From assembly GCF_000208865.1 (NCBI RefSeq), contig NC_018397.1, positions 496,001-560,000 on the forward strand: a DNA stretch of 64,000 bases, written 5' to 3'. The stretch is from Neospora caninum Liverpool. Taxonomy: Eukaryota > Apicomplexa > Conoidasida > Eucoccidiorida > Sarcocystidae. Position 1 is the first letter of the stretch. Each line of letters begins with the position of its first letter. Positions 13,201-23,955 of the stretch are shown here, piece after piece. The notes below the pieces were generated by a model that was given only the letters and a program-made list of their open reading frames with translations, made no database searches and was not told the origin of the DNA. The translations under genes were made by a program, and so were the position numbers.

Positions 13201-14244
13201 GCGAGTTCCGTCGGCCCGTCGCGCGGCAATCGAGGGGTTAGACGGGCGAGAGAACCCACGATGACGCGTGTTTGCCTTTTACAATTGTGTGGTGTGGTGG
13301 TATCTCGAGTCTCTGCTGACGAGATTTTCCTTCTTCCCGCTTACTCCTGTTATGTGAGTGTGACCGCTCTTTCGTTTTATCTCCCTTGGCGGTGCCCCGA
13401 GGTGCACACGCTTGTTGGGTCCGAGCCGTGCATAGAAGCGCATTTCGCCTCGCCATACGCCCCCGTTGCGGGCGTGGACGGGGAGTCGCGTTTTTCCCCT
13501 TCGGATTCGTTCGTGAACGCCATCTAGAAAGGTTGCGAGTGCGCCACGGCGTCCTTTTTCTGTGCTCGGGGCAGCCTTGGCCCATTTCCCCCAGATTTCC
13601 CTCTGGCAGGGCGGCGGGGCTCAACTCTTCAGCCACGCGCGCCTCCACACAATTGAGCGCATATACGAGCGTAACACATGAGGCACGCGATCCCTTGCGG
13701 CTGCGTCTTCCCCGCATACATCAGGAAGCGACACCAAAAGAGTTCCTAGCATCTTTTTCGAATGTTTTTCAAAAGTTGGGTCCCGTCGCAGCAGAGATGT
13801 GGTGTCTCACTTCGGTTTCTCTCCACTCTTTCCTCTGTTCGCGAAAAGGCTTCGTGCGGCCAGTTGCCACACACGCTTGCTCGTCTATATGGGCATAGTC
13901 CATTGCCGTGGCAGTGTATCGCTCTCGTGTAGAGGCTTTGAACCGTATTTCTCGGCATTTGCGGACGAGACGCACCAGCGTCCTTCCTCTGTGTCCAATA
14001 ACTCTTCGCGTGAAGCTACGTCTTCTACCCTTTCTCTCTTCAAATCACACTGTCTGTGCGTTCTCGTTTACGGCGGCTTCCTCCCTCCACAGCGCCGCTG
14101 TCTGCCAGGCGGCACACTCCTCCTCCATTAACATTATTACCTGCATCTCCGTTACGAAACTCTCCTCTATCCAATCTAGGAGAGGCCTTTTTTCGAGGTT
14201 TGAAGGGCTAACCCAGATAAGCCCTTGACAAAAACGACGAAAAA
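10279..14244. other. Divergent intergenic region between SMC6-like and AP2 genes
   Basis: About 4 kb separates two head-to-head genes, so it should hold both promoters and 5' leaders. The open frames here are short, lack recognisable domains and overlap each other on both strands. I see no convincing exon, tRNA or repeat. A long 5' leader for the AP2 gene is possible. Nothing more specific can be supported. Confidence 0.5.
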
Positions 14245-17200
14245 ATGACGCAAGCGGAACCGCTGCCTGCCGGGCACCGCGACACACTGGTGCCTGAACC
14301 AGGACACCCTTCAGAAATCAGTGGCGAAGAAACTGATGACCTCGTCACACTGAAAAGCGTCGATAGTGCGTCTGCCCCAGCAGCTTGTCACGCGTCCCAC
14401 TGCTCCGCAAGTACCAGCGGTGACCTTAGCAGCGACGGCAGCAGTGACCAGGGGTCGCCTCGCTCGCGAGCTGACGTGCGAGACGATGAAATCCCCAAAA
14501 CGTCCCTCTTAGAGGCGGAGGACATCAAGGCTGAAGCCAATTTGAGCACATTTGAAACGGAGGTGCCGATGAGCCCGCCAGGCGGTGAGGAAGATCCTTC
14601 ACAGCGCGCCTTGCTTCACCTTGAAGCCGCAGAAAATACATGGCAGACCGGTCGCAGTCAAGGCGCGGAGAAACTAGGTGTAGCGGGCAAAGAAGGCGGT
14701 ATGCCCTCACCCGATGACTTGAGAGAAGGACGCGGAGCGGAGAGAAGCGAGGTGCATGCGCTGCCTTCTCTGGCGTCGCCTTTCCCCGGGTCTCTAGAGC
14801 AGTCGACGTCGTCCCCGCGTCTGGTTTCTTCGCCGATAAGAGCACCGCACGGCGGCCGGCCACTCTCTCCGCCGGTCCTTCCCCTCCGCGGAGCTTCCCT
14901 GGTGGCATCTGGACCCACGTCTCTTCCTTCTTCCTCTCCGCCTTCATCCGCGCCTGAGTCAGCTGAGGAGTCTTCCTGCAGCTCCTCTCCCACGTCCAAT
15001 CACGAAGGCTCTTCTGCCTCCTTGCCTGCAAATATCCCTGCGTCGGTCCAGCTGGTTGCGCCGTCGTCGCGTCGCGTCTCACCGTATCCACTCCCTCCGG
15101 CGCCGGCGCCGAAAGACGCCACTGCGTCACGCCCCATCGATTTAAGCCAGTCCGACTCAGCGGCGTCTCAGCTGCTGACAGTTCCAAAAGCTGACGGACA
15201 GAGATTCCAGCACACTCTCTCCGCTGCCCCTCCCTCGGCGACTGGACCAACGACGCATGACGGCGCTCCAGAGGAGGCGAGCCAGCGGCCGCGGCCTTCC
15301 GCAGGCCGCACCACCTTTTCTAAGCTTCTCGCAGAATACGAGGCGGCCCTTCGCCTCGTGCGGGCTCGGGAGAAAGCCCAGCAGTACGTCGGCGAAATAG
15401 CCCGCAAACGACAGGCAGGGGCATCCGAAGACGAAATTGCCGCCTGGCTGAAAAAGCTGCCCCGTGAAGATTTTAATCTGCTGCTAAGGTACGTTCGGAA
15501 GCTGGCAGGGCCCAAAGTTTTGAGGTCGACGGAAGGGACTGCCGGCGCCGCCAGATTCTCCGAGGCCTCTGCACTGCTGGGGCCAGATCGCCCCGCAGCC
15601 CTCGGGTCTCACGATCGCTACCCTCGAGACGGGGCCCACGCTCAACCTCCTGGAAGACCGACTGAGCGGCCTCACTCGCCGCCAGGCCTGCACTTCCTTT
15701 TGTCTGCTCGGACACGTAACGATCGCTGGAGCGCCGATGTAGCCGGACTCGAACGGCACTTGCGTTCAGCTGTTCAGTGTGCCGACGCCTCTGCCGGTGC
15801 GAGTTCGGCGGCGCTCAACTTACTGCCGGACTTGACTCCCGTGCGTCAGGCGGTGCATCGAACACCCGCTGAAGAAGAGGAGCATCGTCCCTTCGAAGAA
15901 GAGCTGTACGAAGCCCGGAAAATGGCTTTCCACCGCCAGGAGGCTGCGCGCTACGGAGGCTACGTTTCGTGTCTTGCGTGCGGATGCACAGTGTGTGGGT
16001 GCTCGAAGTTCTGCGAAGGTCAGCCCTCGTGGGTGTCGACGCTTCTGCTCACTTCGCCCCCCGGTTCGTTGGCGTGGGCGAGACAACTTGAAGGCGAGTT
16101 CGACAAGAAAAACGCCGAGCGCGCGGCTGCTTCCGGGAAAGTGAAAGGCGCACCTGGTGGACGGCCTCAGAAGAAGACAGAGAAAGCGACGTGCCACGTC
16201 TACAACACTCGCTGCTCATCAGGCGCTTCCGGTGGGAACTTAGCCACTGCAAATGGGATGGGAAGCGGAAAAGGCAGTCTGCACTCGGAAGCTCCTTCGC
16301 TGGCTGGTGGAAACGGAAAGACAGCCAACGGCGGACCGTGGGCAAGCTGGAAAGGGTGGGCGCGGCGGTCGCAAACGCCGAAACAGCGGCGAACGAAAGA
16401 TTCATCTGAATGCGGTATCCGGGAAGCAAACACCCTCAGTCAAGGAGAAGACGGAAGCGAGGACGAGGGGATCCCGTCGTCGGCAAAGGAGTCAAGCGTT
16501 TACTCTCTGCCTTCCCATGAGCACAGCACTACTCTGCGCCACAACAGGGGCGTTGCGTCAGCGACGGCCCCACCAGGAAGAACGCTCAACTTTCTGGAAC
16601 CGGATACGCTCCCGTGCTTCTCGGCCTCTGGGAGAAGAAGGCACACTGGGCTTCATCAGGACAGGAGACCAGAAGAAGGTATGACGAAATTGGCTGCAGC
16701 GTATCCAACTGGATTCAAGAATGTGCCGGCCTGCTCGCGGACCGCGAGGAGACAACCGATTTCTTCGGAGTCGTCTTCAGATCTTTCGTGTCTCCGTCCA
16801 GGCGCACAGGCTTCGTCTTTCAAGGAGCCGAATAGGTTGCGTGGCAAAACTGGGGGAGAACCAAGAAACGGAATTGGCGAGGTTCGGCAGGGGAAGCGGG
16901 CACGTCAATCGGCGGAGTTTCAGAATGACGGCGTTCAGAGCAAGAGGGCACGCACCTCGTCTCTACGTGGAAATGGTAAAAATGCGAGTCTGTCGGTTCG
17001 TGAGGCTCGCGACCCGAAAGGAACTGAACTCGTGCGACAGCGGGCTGCAAAGGCTCTGGGTCATAAAGAGGGTACCCAGTGTCTGTCTGGGGTAAGTGAC
17101 CCCAGCGGAACGGCCTTAAAAGACTCACTCCCGAATTCTTGGAAAGAAGGCCAGCTTGGCGCGAGCTCGAGGCCTGCTCCCGGAAAAGGAACCCTTTTCC

Positions 17201-17526
17201 AGAGACGTCAATTTCGGGTTCACCATATGATTCCAGAGCCCCAAGTCAAGGAAGGGCTGGTCTTCAATCCAACGCCTGCTCAGTTCAATAAGTACCCGAA
17301 AGCGAGAGGCGTCTGGTTTGACCCCCATAGAAATCTCGTCAGAACATGCTGGAAAGAGAACGGCAAAGCCAAAACTGTCGGGTTCCCAGTCGCCAAGTTT
17401 GGACTGGACGAAGCCAGGTTCTTGGCTGTCCAGCTCCACCAGTTCAAATGCCCGGATGATCCTGTTCCGAGTGATCTACAAGGCAAGCTTCCGACGGTCC
17501 CCCGCCAGGAGTTCGAGTGGTGCTAA
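14245..17526 (+). CDS. AP2XI-1: ApiAP2 transcription factor, single AP2 domain at the C-terminus
   Basis: This single open frame of 1,093 residues has its ATG after an A-rich leader (acgacgaaaaa). The first ~350 residues are Ser/Pro/Gly-rich and look disordered. A charged helical stretch follows at about 355-425 (containing FSKLLAEYEAALRLV). Six cysteines are packed into 15 residues near 575-590 (CLACGCTVCGCSKFC). The rest is basic and low in complexity until the AP2 domain at about 1,015-1,065, with RGVWFDPHRNLVRTCWKENG followed by a helix containing LDEARFLAVQLHQ. That strand-strand-strand-helix pattern is the plant-like DNA-binding domain of apicomplexan AP2 factors, which act in the nucleus. 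The symbol rests on my memory that AP2XI-1 lies next to the ferlin FER1 in T. gondii; the family call is strong, the symbol moderate. No intron is needed. Confidence 0.85.
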   Translation: MTQAEPLPAGHRDTLVPEPGHPSEISGEETDDLVTLKSVDSASAPAACHASHCSASTSGDLSSDGSSDQGSPRSRADVRDDEIPKTSLLEAEDIKAEANLSTFETEVPMSPPGGEEDPSQRALLHLEAAENTWQTGRSQGAEKLGVAGKEGGMPSPDDLREGRGAERSEVHALPSLASPFPGSLEQSTSSPRLVSSPIRAPHGGRPLSPPVLPLRGASLVASGPTSLPSSSPPSSAPESAEESSCSSSPTSNHEGSSASLPANIPASVQLVAPSSRRVSPYPLPPAPAPKDATASRPIDLSQSDSAASQLLTVPKADGQRFQHTLSAAPPSATGPTTHDGAPEEASQRPRPSAGRTTFSKLLAEYEAALRLVRAREKAQQYVGEIARKRQAGASEDEIAAWLKKLPREDFNLLLRYVRKLAGPKVLRSTEGTAGAARFSEASALLGPDRPAALGSHDRYPRDGAHAQPPGRPTERPHSPPGLHFLLSARTRNDRWSADVAGLERHLRSAVQCADASAGASSAALNLLPDLTPVRQAVHRTPAEEEEHRPFEEELYEARKMAFHRQEAARYGGYVSCLACGCTVCGCSKFCEGQPSWVSTLLLTSPPGSLAWARQLEGEFDKKNAERAAASGKVKGAPGGRPQKKTEKATCHVYNTRCSSGASGGNLATANGMGSGKGSLHSEAPSLAGGNGKTANGGPWASWKGWARRSQTPKQRRTKDSSECGIREANTLSQGEDGSEDEGIPSSAKESSVYSLPSHEHSTTLRHNRGVASATAPPGRTLNFLEPDTLPCFSASGRRRHTGLHQDRRPEEGMTKLAAAYPTGFKNVPACSRTARRQPISSESSSDLSCLRPGAQASSFKEPNRLRGKTGGEPRNGIGEVRQGKRARQSAEFQNDGVQSKRARTSSLRGNGKNASLSVREARDPKGTELVRQRAAKALGHKEGTQCLSGVSDPSGTALKDSLPNSWKEGQLGASSRPAPGKGTLFQRRQFRVHHMIPEPQVKEGLVFNPTPAQFNKYPKARGVWFDPHRNLVRTCWKENGKAKTVGFPVAKFGLDEARFLAVQLHQFKCPDDPVPSDLQGKLPTVPRQEFEWC

Positions 17527-20500
17527 AGGAGCAGGAGCGAGGCACGAGAAAAAGAAGCATTTTAGCCTGCTTTCAACACTGCTGCATAGCTGCATATGCC
17601 TGTAACCGTAGACAGGCGTGGGTAGAGATGCGCCCGTATGATGCCCTCGTTGCCAGGCTACCGCAAGCGACGGGGACGGCTAAGCAGTACGGCTATACAG
17701 TGTTGCGCAACTGGCCCTAGTATGACGGCTTCGGGGGAGCATTGGAAATGGGCAAGAGGCGAGGGCGCGCCACACGATTTGCAGCGGGTACGATGCATTC
17801 ACAAGCCTTTTCCCCCCGTGTGTTTTCGGAGACGGCTATTGCCATGTACACTACCTATAGTGCTCAGGTTTGCATAAATCGTTCTTAGGTACAGCCAAGG
17901 CTTTGCCGGCGCTTCCAAAGAGCGAGGTCGGAGGAATCTGCGCCATGAAGGGGCTCTCGGTGCACGTCACTGAGTCTCCACCAGAAACATGGTCAACGTG
18001 TATGTGTGTGGAATTTTACTGGGGGATGGAAGGAGTGCAATATGTGCTCTTGGTGGCCTGCGCTTAGCCGGGAAAGAAGCTGGTTCTCAGATAGCAAATG
18101 GTTCTAGTTCGGTTTGTGAAGAGCGGATTTAGAGACCGCTGCTTCTTTCAGCACCTCTGTGACACGACCGTGTACGTGTAGGCGATGACGAGACGCGTAA
18201 CAAAATATCACATTATTTCAATGTTAAGGCGTTTCCAGGGGACGAAGAGGTGAAGCTGGGTGTGTCCTGCCGTGGAAACGTTGGCGTACATATAGGGTTG
18301 TCGCCGCGGCCGTCCTCCAGTTCCAAGGCTGCTCTCACCTTGTGTGCGGCGGGTTTCGTCCAGAAAGTTGAGTGCTGACTCAACACGTTATGTCTGTTTA
18401 CTTATACAAGCGCTTGTCATGTTGTAAGACAGTGTCCATGTGTGTGCACAGAGTGAGACACAGTTGCAAATTTATGCTCTAGCGTATAATTGTATAGTAT
18501 CGATGTGTATTCACAACTGCAGATAGGGCTGCGGGATCTGGGACAGATTCCATCGTAATGGACGTGCTTACAGGTCCGTGTCGGTGTGGCAGGACGCACC
18601 AGCCGGAGTAGGGCAGTTATTCGTTTGCCAAACTGCGTGCTTGCTGGGGAGTCGTGTGCCAAAAAAGGGATATAAAATTCTTAAAGCAAAAAACGAAGAG
18701 GGGATGAGTCCCTGAGGAACGTACAAGTCAACATATAGTGCTTCTATGGAAAAAGACCCTGGACTCCGCCCTCGTGCTTTCTTCGTGTGCGTGCTTGTGT
18801 GAAAAGTCTTTCCATAAAAATAATCGATCCTCCTCTTCCTCGATCACATGTGTGTTTTTGACTTCCGGGGCTCCTGTCAGGCGAGATCTATTCTGGAGGC
18901 AAGTACTTGAGGTGACATAAATTCTTTTCCCCAGTCCTGATTTCCGAGATCAGGATTGACCTGCTGCAGAGATGACACTAGGCAACCCGGATATTGATGA
19001 AAGGGGCGCGTGTCCACCTGAGGACAGGCACCAGTTGAAGCGTCGCCTCTTTGTTTGGCAGGGGAAATATGCAAAGTAACATGGTGTCGAATTGCCCCAG
19101 GGGTTCCTACTTATTGTCAGCCCGGTCTCACAGATCGCCCGGCAACTCCAGACGACTCGAATAAGATTACCGAATGTATAGCTGTCTACGTACGAGTTGT
19201 GTTAGTGGAGTATTTCGCCGCTCTATCTTTATCATCAAAGAACTACATTGAGAGGATAACTTACCATCCCCAACGGGAAGTGAAAACGATGGCTGATCCG
19301 ACGCTCGCCTCTTGGTTTGCTTGTGCACCCAGCTGCCTTCCCCGTGTCTCTATATTATGCATCAGGTATGCGCATCTCGAAACATGTTTCAAGTGCATTG
19401 ACATACATGTGAATTCACTGCCTTGTTACGCGTGTTGGTTCCCGGTCTACAAAATTTCTCGTTCGTGAAACACGTCCCTCTGTATGGATTCAAATATGGA
19501 ACTATACTGTGACGGACTTCAGGCATCTTTCTCGCCTGTTCCTAAATGGATTGCTCCAGCGGTGTGCAAAAGTGCGAGTCTGTGAACCTATCCTCATTCG
19601 AAAAACTAGTTCTTTTCCCTCAGTTCAGGTTTATCCATCTGGCTGTCTATCCTACACTTCCCTGAACCGTCAGTTCGCGTGTCGACTCTTGCGTCAGCAA
19701 GGATTGACGAAGGCAACCAGGAAATCGCCGTTCTTCTTTCCTTAAACCACGCGGGAAGCAGCGACACCCACGATATAAATGGGGCGTGCGTGGAAGGGAA
19801 AGGTAGTTGACGCATCTGAGACTTGACGGTGCGAATGAAGTGCTTGACACGGAAAACGGGAATCTCCCCGTAAAAAGCGTTTGTAACCGCAGGAAAACGG
19901 CAGCTACGCAGTGGAATAACGTAGGGCTTTCGCCTTTTCCCGACAGTCAGAACAGTTGCACGGTACGGCGCTTTGACAAAAAGGCAATGAGAAGGCTGAG
20001 TGTTCTTCTGAGGGGACTCCAGCACTGTATGCGCTCACCAATGACGCGGAGCCGACTAAAAAACTCTGATCACATGGAATGAACACGTGAAAAAGCAGAA
20101 TGCGGTGTCTCCTTTCTCTCCACTGCAGGTCATGTGCATTGTACACAGAGAAAAAGTTGGTTTTCTTCCAGTAATTTGGCCTGTTGGGAAGGCGGGATAG
20201 CACTGTCACAAGCATGAAAAGAGGTGGCTTAGAAACCGACAGAGGAAAACGGCCAATCCGGCGGCCTCCCCGTGACAAAACTTTTGTGCCAACCACTCGG
20301 TCCACCGCCACAGAAAAAAGTTCTGTGATGAGCGTTGCATACGCTGCAACTGTAAAACCTAAAACACATCGGCGAGGGGATCCCGCGCCGCCGTGAGACT
20401 CGCGGTAGGACACTACCGACGCCTTACCAAGCACCACTCAGAGGCTTTCTGAAACACCCCCGGGCTCTCTGGATCAGTTCCTCTTCCAAAAACTGGTACG

Positions 20501-21022
20501 GACACAGAGTTTCCTTGATCCACGCCGGCACTGTTTCGGATACTTATTATCGTGACACACCGTCAAGCAACTCAGGAGCGGCACGATGAATCCTTCTATT
20601 CACTTCCTTGGTAAAGTGCTCTTAGCATGCCGGCCATGAAAAGCACACTAGAACTTGGATCTGGTGAAACGCCGGTCTCGATTTCTGCTCGACTTGCCTC
20701 TCTTTTGCCGTGCTCCTCCAACCTTTCACCTAGCGTTGCCTTTCGTTTCACAGTGACAAAAAGCGAGTTAATCGCCCTCGTCCTTCGCTTTTCCACCCTT
20801 CGCTTTCACCTGCTTGCTACACAGCCTAGTGACATTGTAGCCTGAGTACACAGCTGGAGCAACCTGTTGCCCCAAGCTTTGTTATTTCCATTTTTCAGGA
20901 GCCAGTGCTATCTGCATATATGCTGACTTCAAAGTTTGTGTCGTATCCGCTAGCAAAAAACAGTGACGCTTCATACATGCAATCCCTTCGCCTTTCGAAC
21001 TGCTGCATGCGTGTGTCGTCTC
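17527..21022. other. Convergent intergenic region, AP2 3' side and ferlin 3' side
   Basis: About 3.5 kb lies between the AP2 stop and the ferlin stop, which face each other. It should contain both 3' untranslated regions. Small open frames occur on both strands, but none shows a domain, a good start context or phase-matched splice partners. I see no RNA gene or mobile element. Confidence 0.5.
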
Positions 21023-23923
21023 TTATTTAAGGAGAAACATGACAAAGATAACTAGCGCGATGACCCCCGCTACGGTCATCCAGACACCCGTCCATTTCAG
21101 GCCACTCATAATGGCACTGCTGGCGGCTCCAACAGTCTCTTCAATTTGCTGCCAGTCGATGTAGGTTCGGTTGGTCGTCACAGCCGGCAAGAATGGATCC
21201 CGATTAGGCTCGTCTCTCCCATTGCCCACAGGTGTATATTCCGCTTCTTCTCGGGGGAGGATGGAGGCTTCAATCTCAATCGATCCCCGCAACTTGCCTT
21301 TGTGGGCTGGGTGGGAACAACGCACCCACATTCTGAAGCGCATAATCCACACCGAAAAAGTTACAGCAGAAACGTAAGGGTCTTCGAAAACCACTCACAA
21401 AACGCTACCAAAGCGAGTGTGTCTGTTAAGGGCATTTGCTCCAGACCAGTCACACAAATTGATTCCTCTTACCAAACTTCTGCTGCACAGTGTCAACATG
21501 GCGCATGCACATATGTTTTCAGATATATACGTATATACTTATATATATAGTACATATTTGTCTGCGCCGGGGGACGGACGGAAGTGGTCACATTGTGCTT
21601 GAATGCATACGAGCCGCTGCTGCCGCAGGCGGTGTCTCTGTGAGGCCCCATCGATCGCTTGCTGTACCTGGGAACCCTGTAGTGTTGTTGGCGCTTTCTG
21701 GCTCTGAAGAAGTCGGCTGTCAAGTCAAAGTTTGCCTCGCCAATTGGCTCTGTGGACGACAGGAGGGCATAGTTCCAAATCTGGAGCTTCAGCACGGGAA
21801 TTTGCGCTGGAATCAAGACGTCAAACACCATTCGCCAGTTGTACACCGCAGTCCCATCTGTGCTGTTGTAGTGTGTGTCCGTGTCCTTGATAATCTCCGA
21901 GGACTCTTCGAGTTGATAGATTGAGCGGACAAACAAGGAAATCGACGAATTGTCGTCGAGAGGCACCGCCTTCACACGCCAAATGACAACCTGAGAAGGC
22001 GGGAGCGCAGGAAACAAGGCAACACCCAGCAAAAGCGAGAACAGATCAACCCAACTTGGAAACGCGCGGGTGCCTCTACACACACGTCCGGTTCACTCCC
22101 TGTGGAGTCTTTTTTTGGAGGCCGCCGCGTCAACTACCGTTTCCGCCGCTAAAAATCGATCGTCCATCGTCCCGGCACACCATATCGCCACGAAAGCCTG
22201 CTATGAACATGGGGAGGCCCCGAGAGAAATACCACACAGGCCTCGAATTGCCTCGATGGACATCGCCTTAACGTCGTTTTCTTTTCCTTTTCCTCTCTTC
22301 TCTCTGATCGTTTCCCCTCTTTCGTCTTACCCTAAGTTGATATTCATCAGCTTCCGCACTCGCCAGGGTGTACGGCGGGTGGAGCTGGGCGTATTCGGCA
22401 CGCATGATTTCGAAGAATCCTCGCAGCGTGCCGTGGGATACTGTGCTTCCTTCGTTTTTCAGAGTCCTATAACAGACAATCAGACCAGAAGGTGCTCAGT
22501 TGCCAGAGGGCGGCTAACCGGGGAAACGCGGACGCCCAAACGCGTCAATTGACCGAGCGTTTCCCTCCAGTCTAACAACACACAGCACGTGGAGCATACA
22601 TAAATATTCTATATACATATATATTATATATTAGATATACTGTATATTATATATACATTATATATAAATATATTATGTAATTGGACGCACGGGCATCTAT
22701 CTGTTCCCAATTTCACGGTGTATCTGTTCTGTGCTTGCCCTGCAGTAAAAACGGCGAGCGGCTTCCATCGCCCCCGCCCACCTGGGGACAGCCCTTAGAG
22801 ACCCAAACCCGCGTCTACCTGGGACTCTGCCTCATACTCTGATTGCCCGTCTTCAGTGTACGCTCCAGCGTGAGGCCGATACGTGAGGTATCTGGGTTTT
22901 CCTGCCCCCAGACTTGCGTCTGTTTCCACTGTAGGCCCCTTTCCCCCCCCCCCCCCCCCGGTTTCCGCTCTTCATTTCTTTCGCTGTTGTGTGTCTCGGC
23001 CTGTGGCGACAAAAAAACGAGACTCGCCCCCGCTCTACCGATGAGCCTCTCCTGCTTTGTTCTACGCGGAGTACCTCAACTCAATGGGCGTCGACTCCTC
23101 AATGACCATCTGCTCCACCTTTCTGTTGAAAAATCGATCCTCAACGTCCAAGTGCGTCCGGCCAATGCACTCATCGGTGAGACGCCCCATATTCATGACG
23201 GCAATCTACAAAGGATGTACAGGAGACAGAGAGAGTGATCTTCACCTAAGAACAAAAATGACGGCCTCAAGCCCGGTAAAACAAAACGGCCTATTCATAT
23301 ATATATATATATACGCATACCTATATAGGTCTAGAAGTAGAATTCACATAAGTATAGCTACGAATAGGAATACATCTGTGTGCGTGCTTCTGCGTGCCCA
23401 GGTGTATGTCCACCGATGCAAATATGAGCTTATCTCGGCGTGCTGAGAGACGGTGAGCTGTGCGGGGGAAGGGATCTTGCCTGTACAATCGAGTTCTCTG
23501 GCAAAGAGCAGGCGAGAGTGTAGCATCGATTGAATTCGGGTTTGAAGCCTTGTTTCTTCGTGTAGCCGGTGTCGCGAATATTGTAAGAGAGCCCTCCTGG
23601 CAAGGTTGTGGCGTTCTCGCTGTCTTGAATCCACACGTAGGTCTGGATGTCTGAAGCGCCCGACGGGGGGACGAGACCACGCGCCGCCAGGACGTAGGCT
23701 CTGACAACCAAGTCTCTCGTCGCTGAACGAAGCAGGGAACACAAATAGGGCATGCCCCGGACCAGCGAAAAGAAACATACCCTCACGCAGACGAACGGAC
23801 ACCAACCGCAAAAACCAACAAATCGCAGGTGAAACATCACCCACCGAGCTCCAGAAATACAGCTATGTATATGTCTATCTATCTAGCTATCTATCTTTCT
23901 ATCTATCTGTCTCTATCTATCTA

Positions 23924-23955
<32 letters not shown>

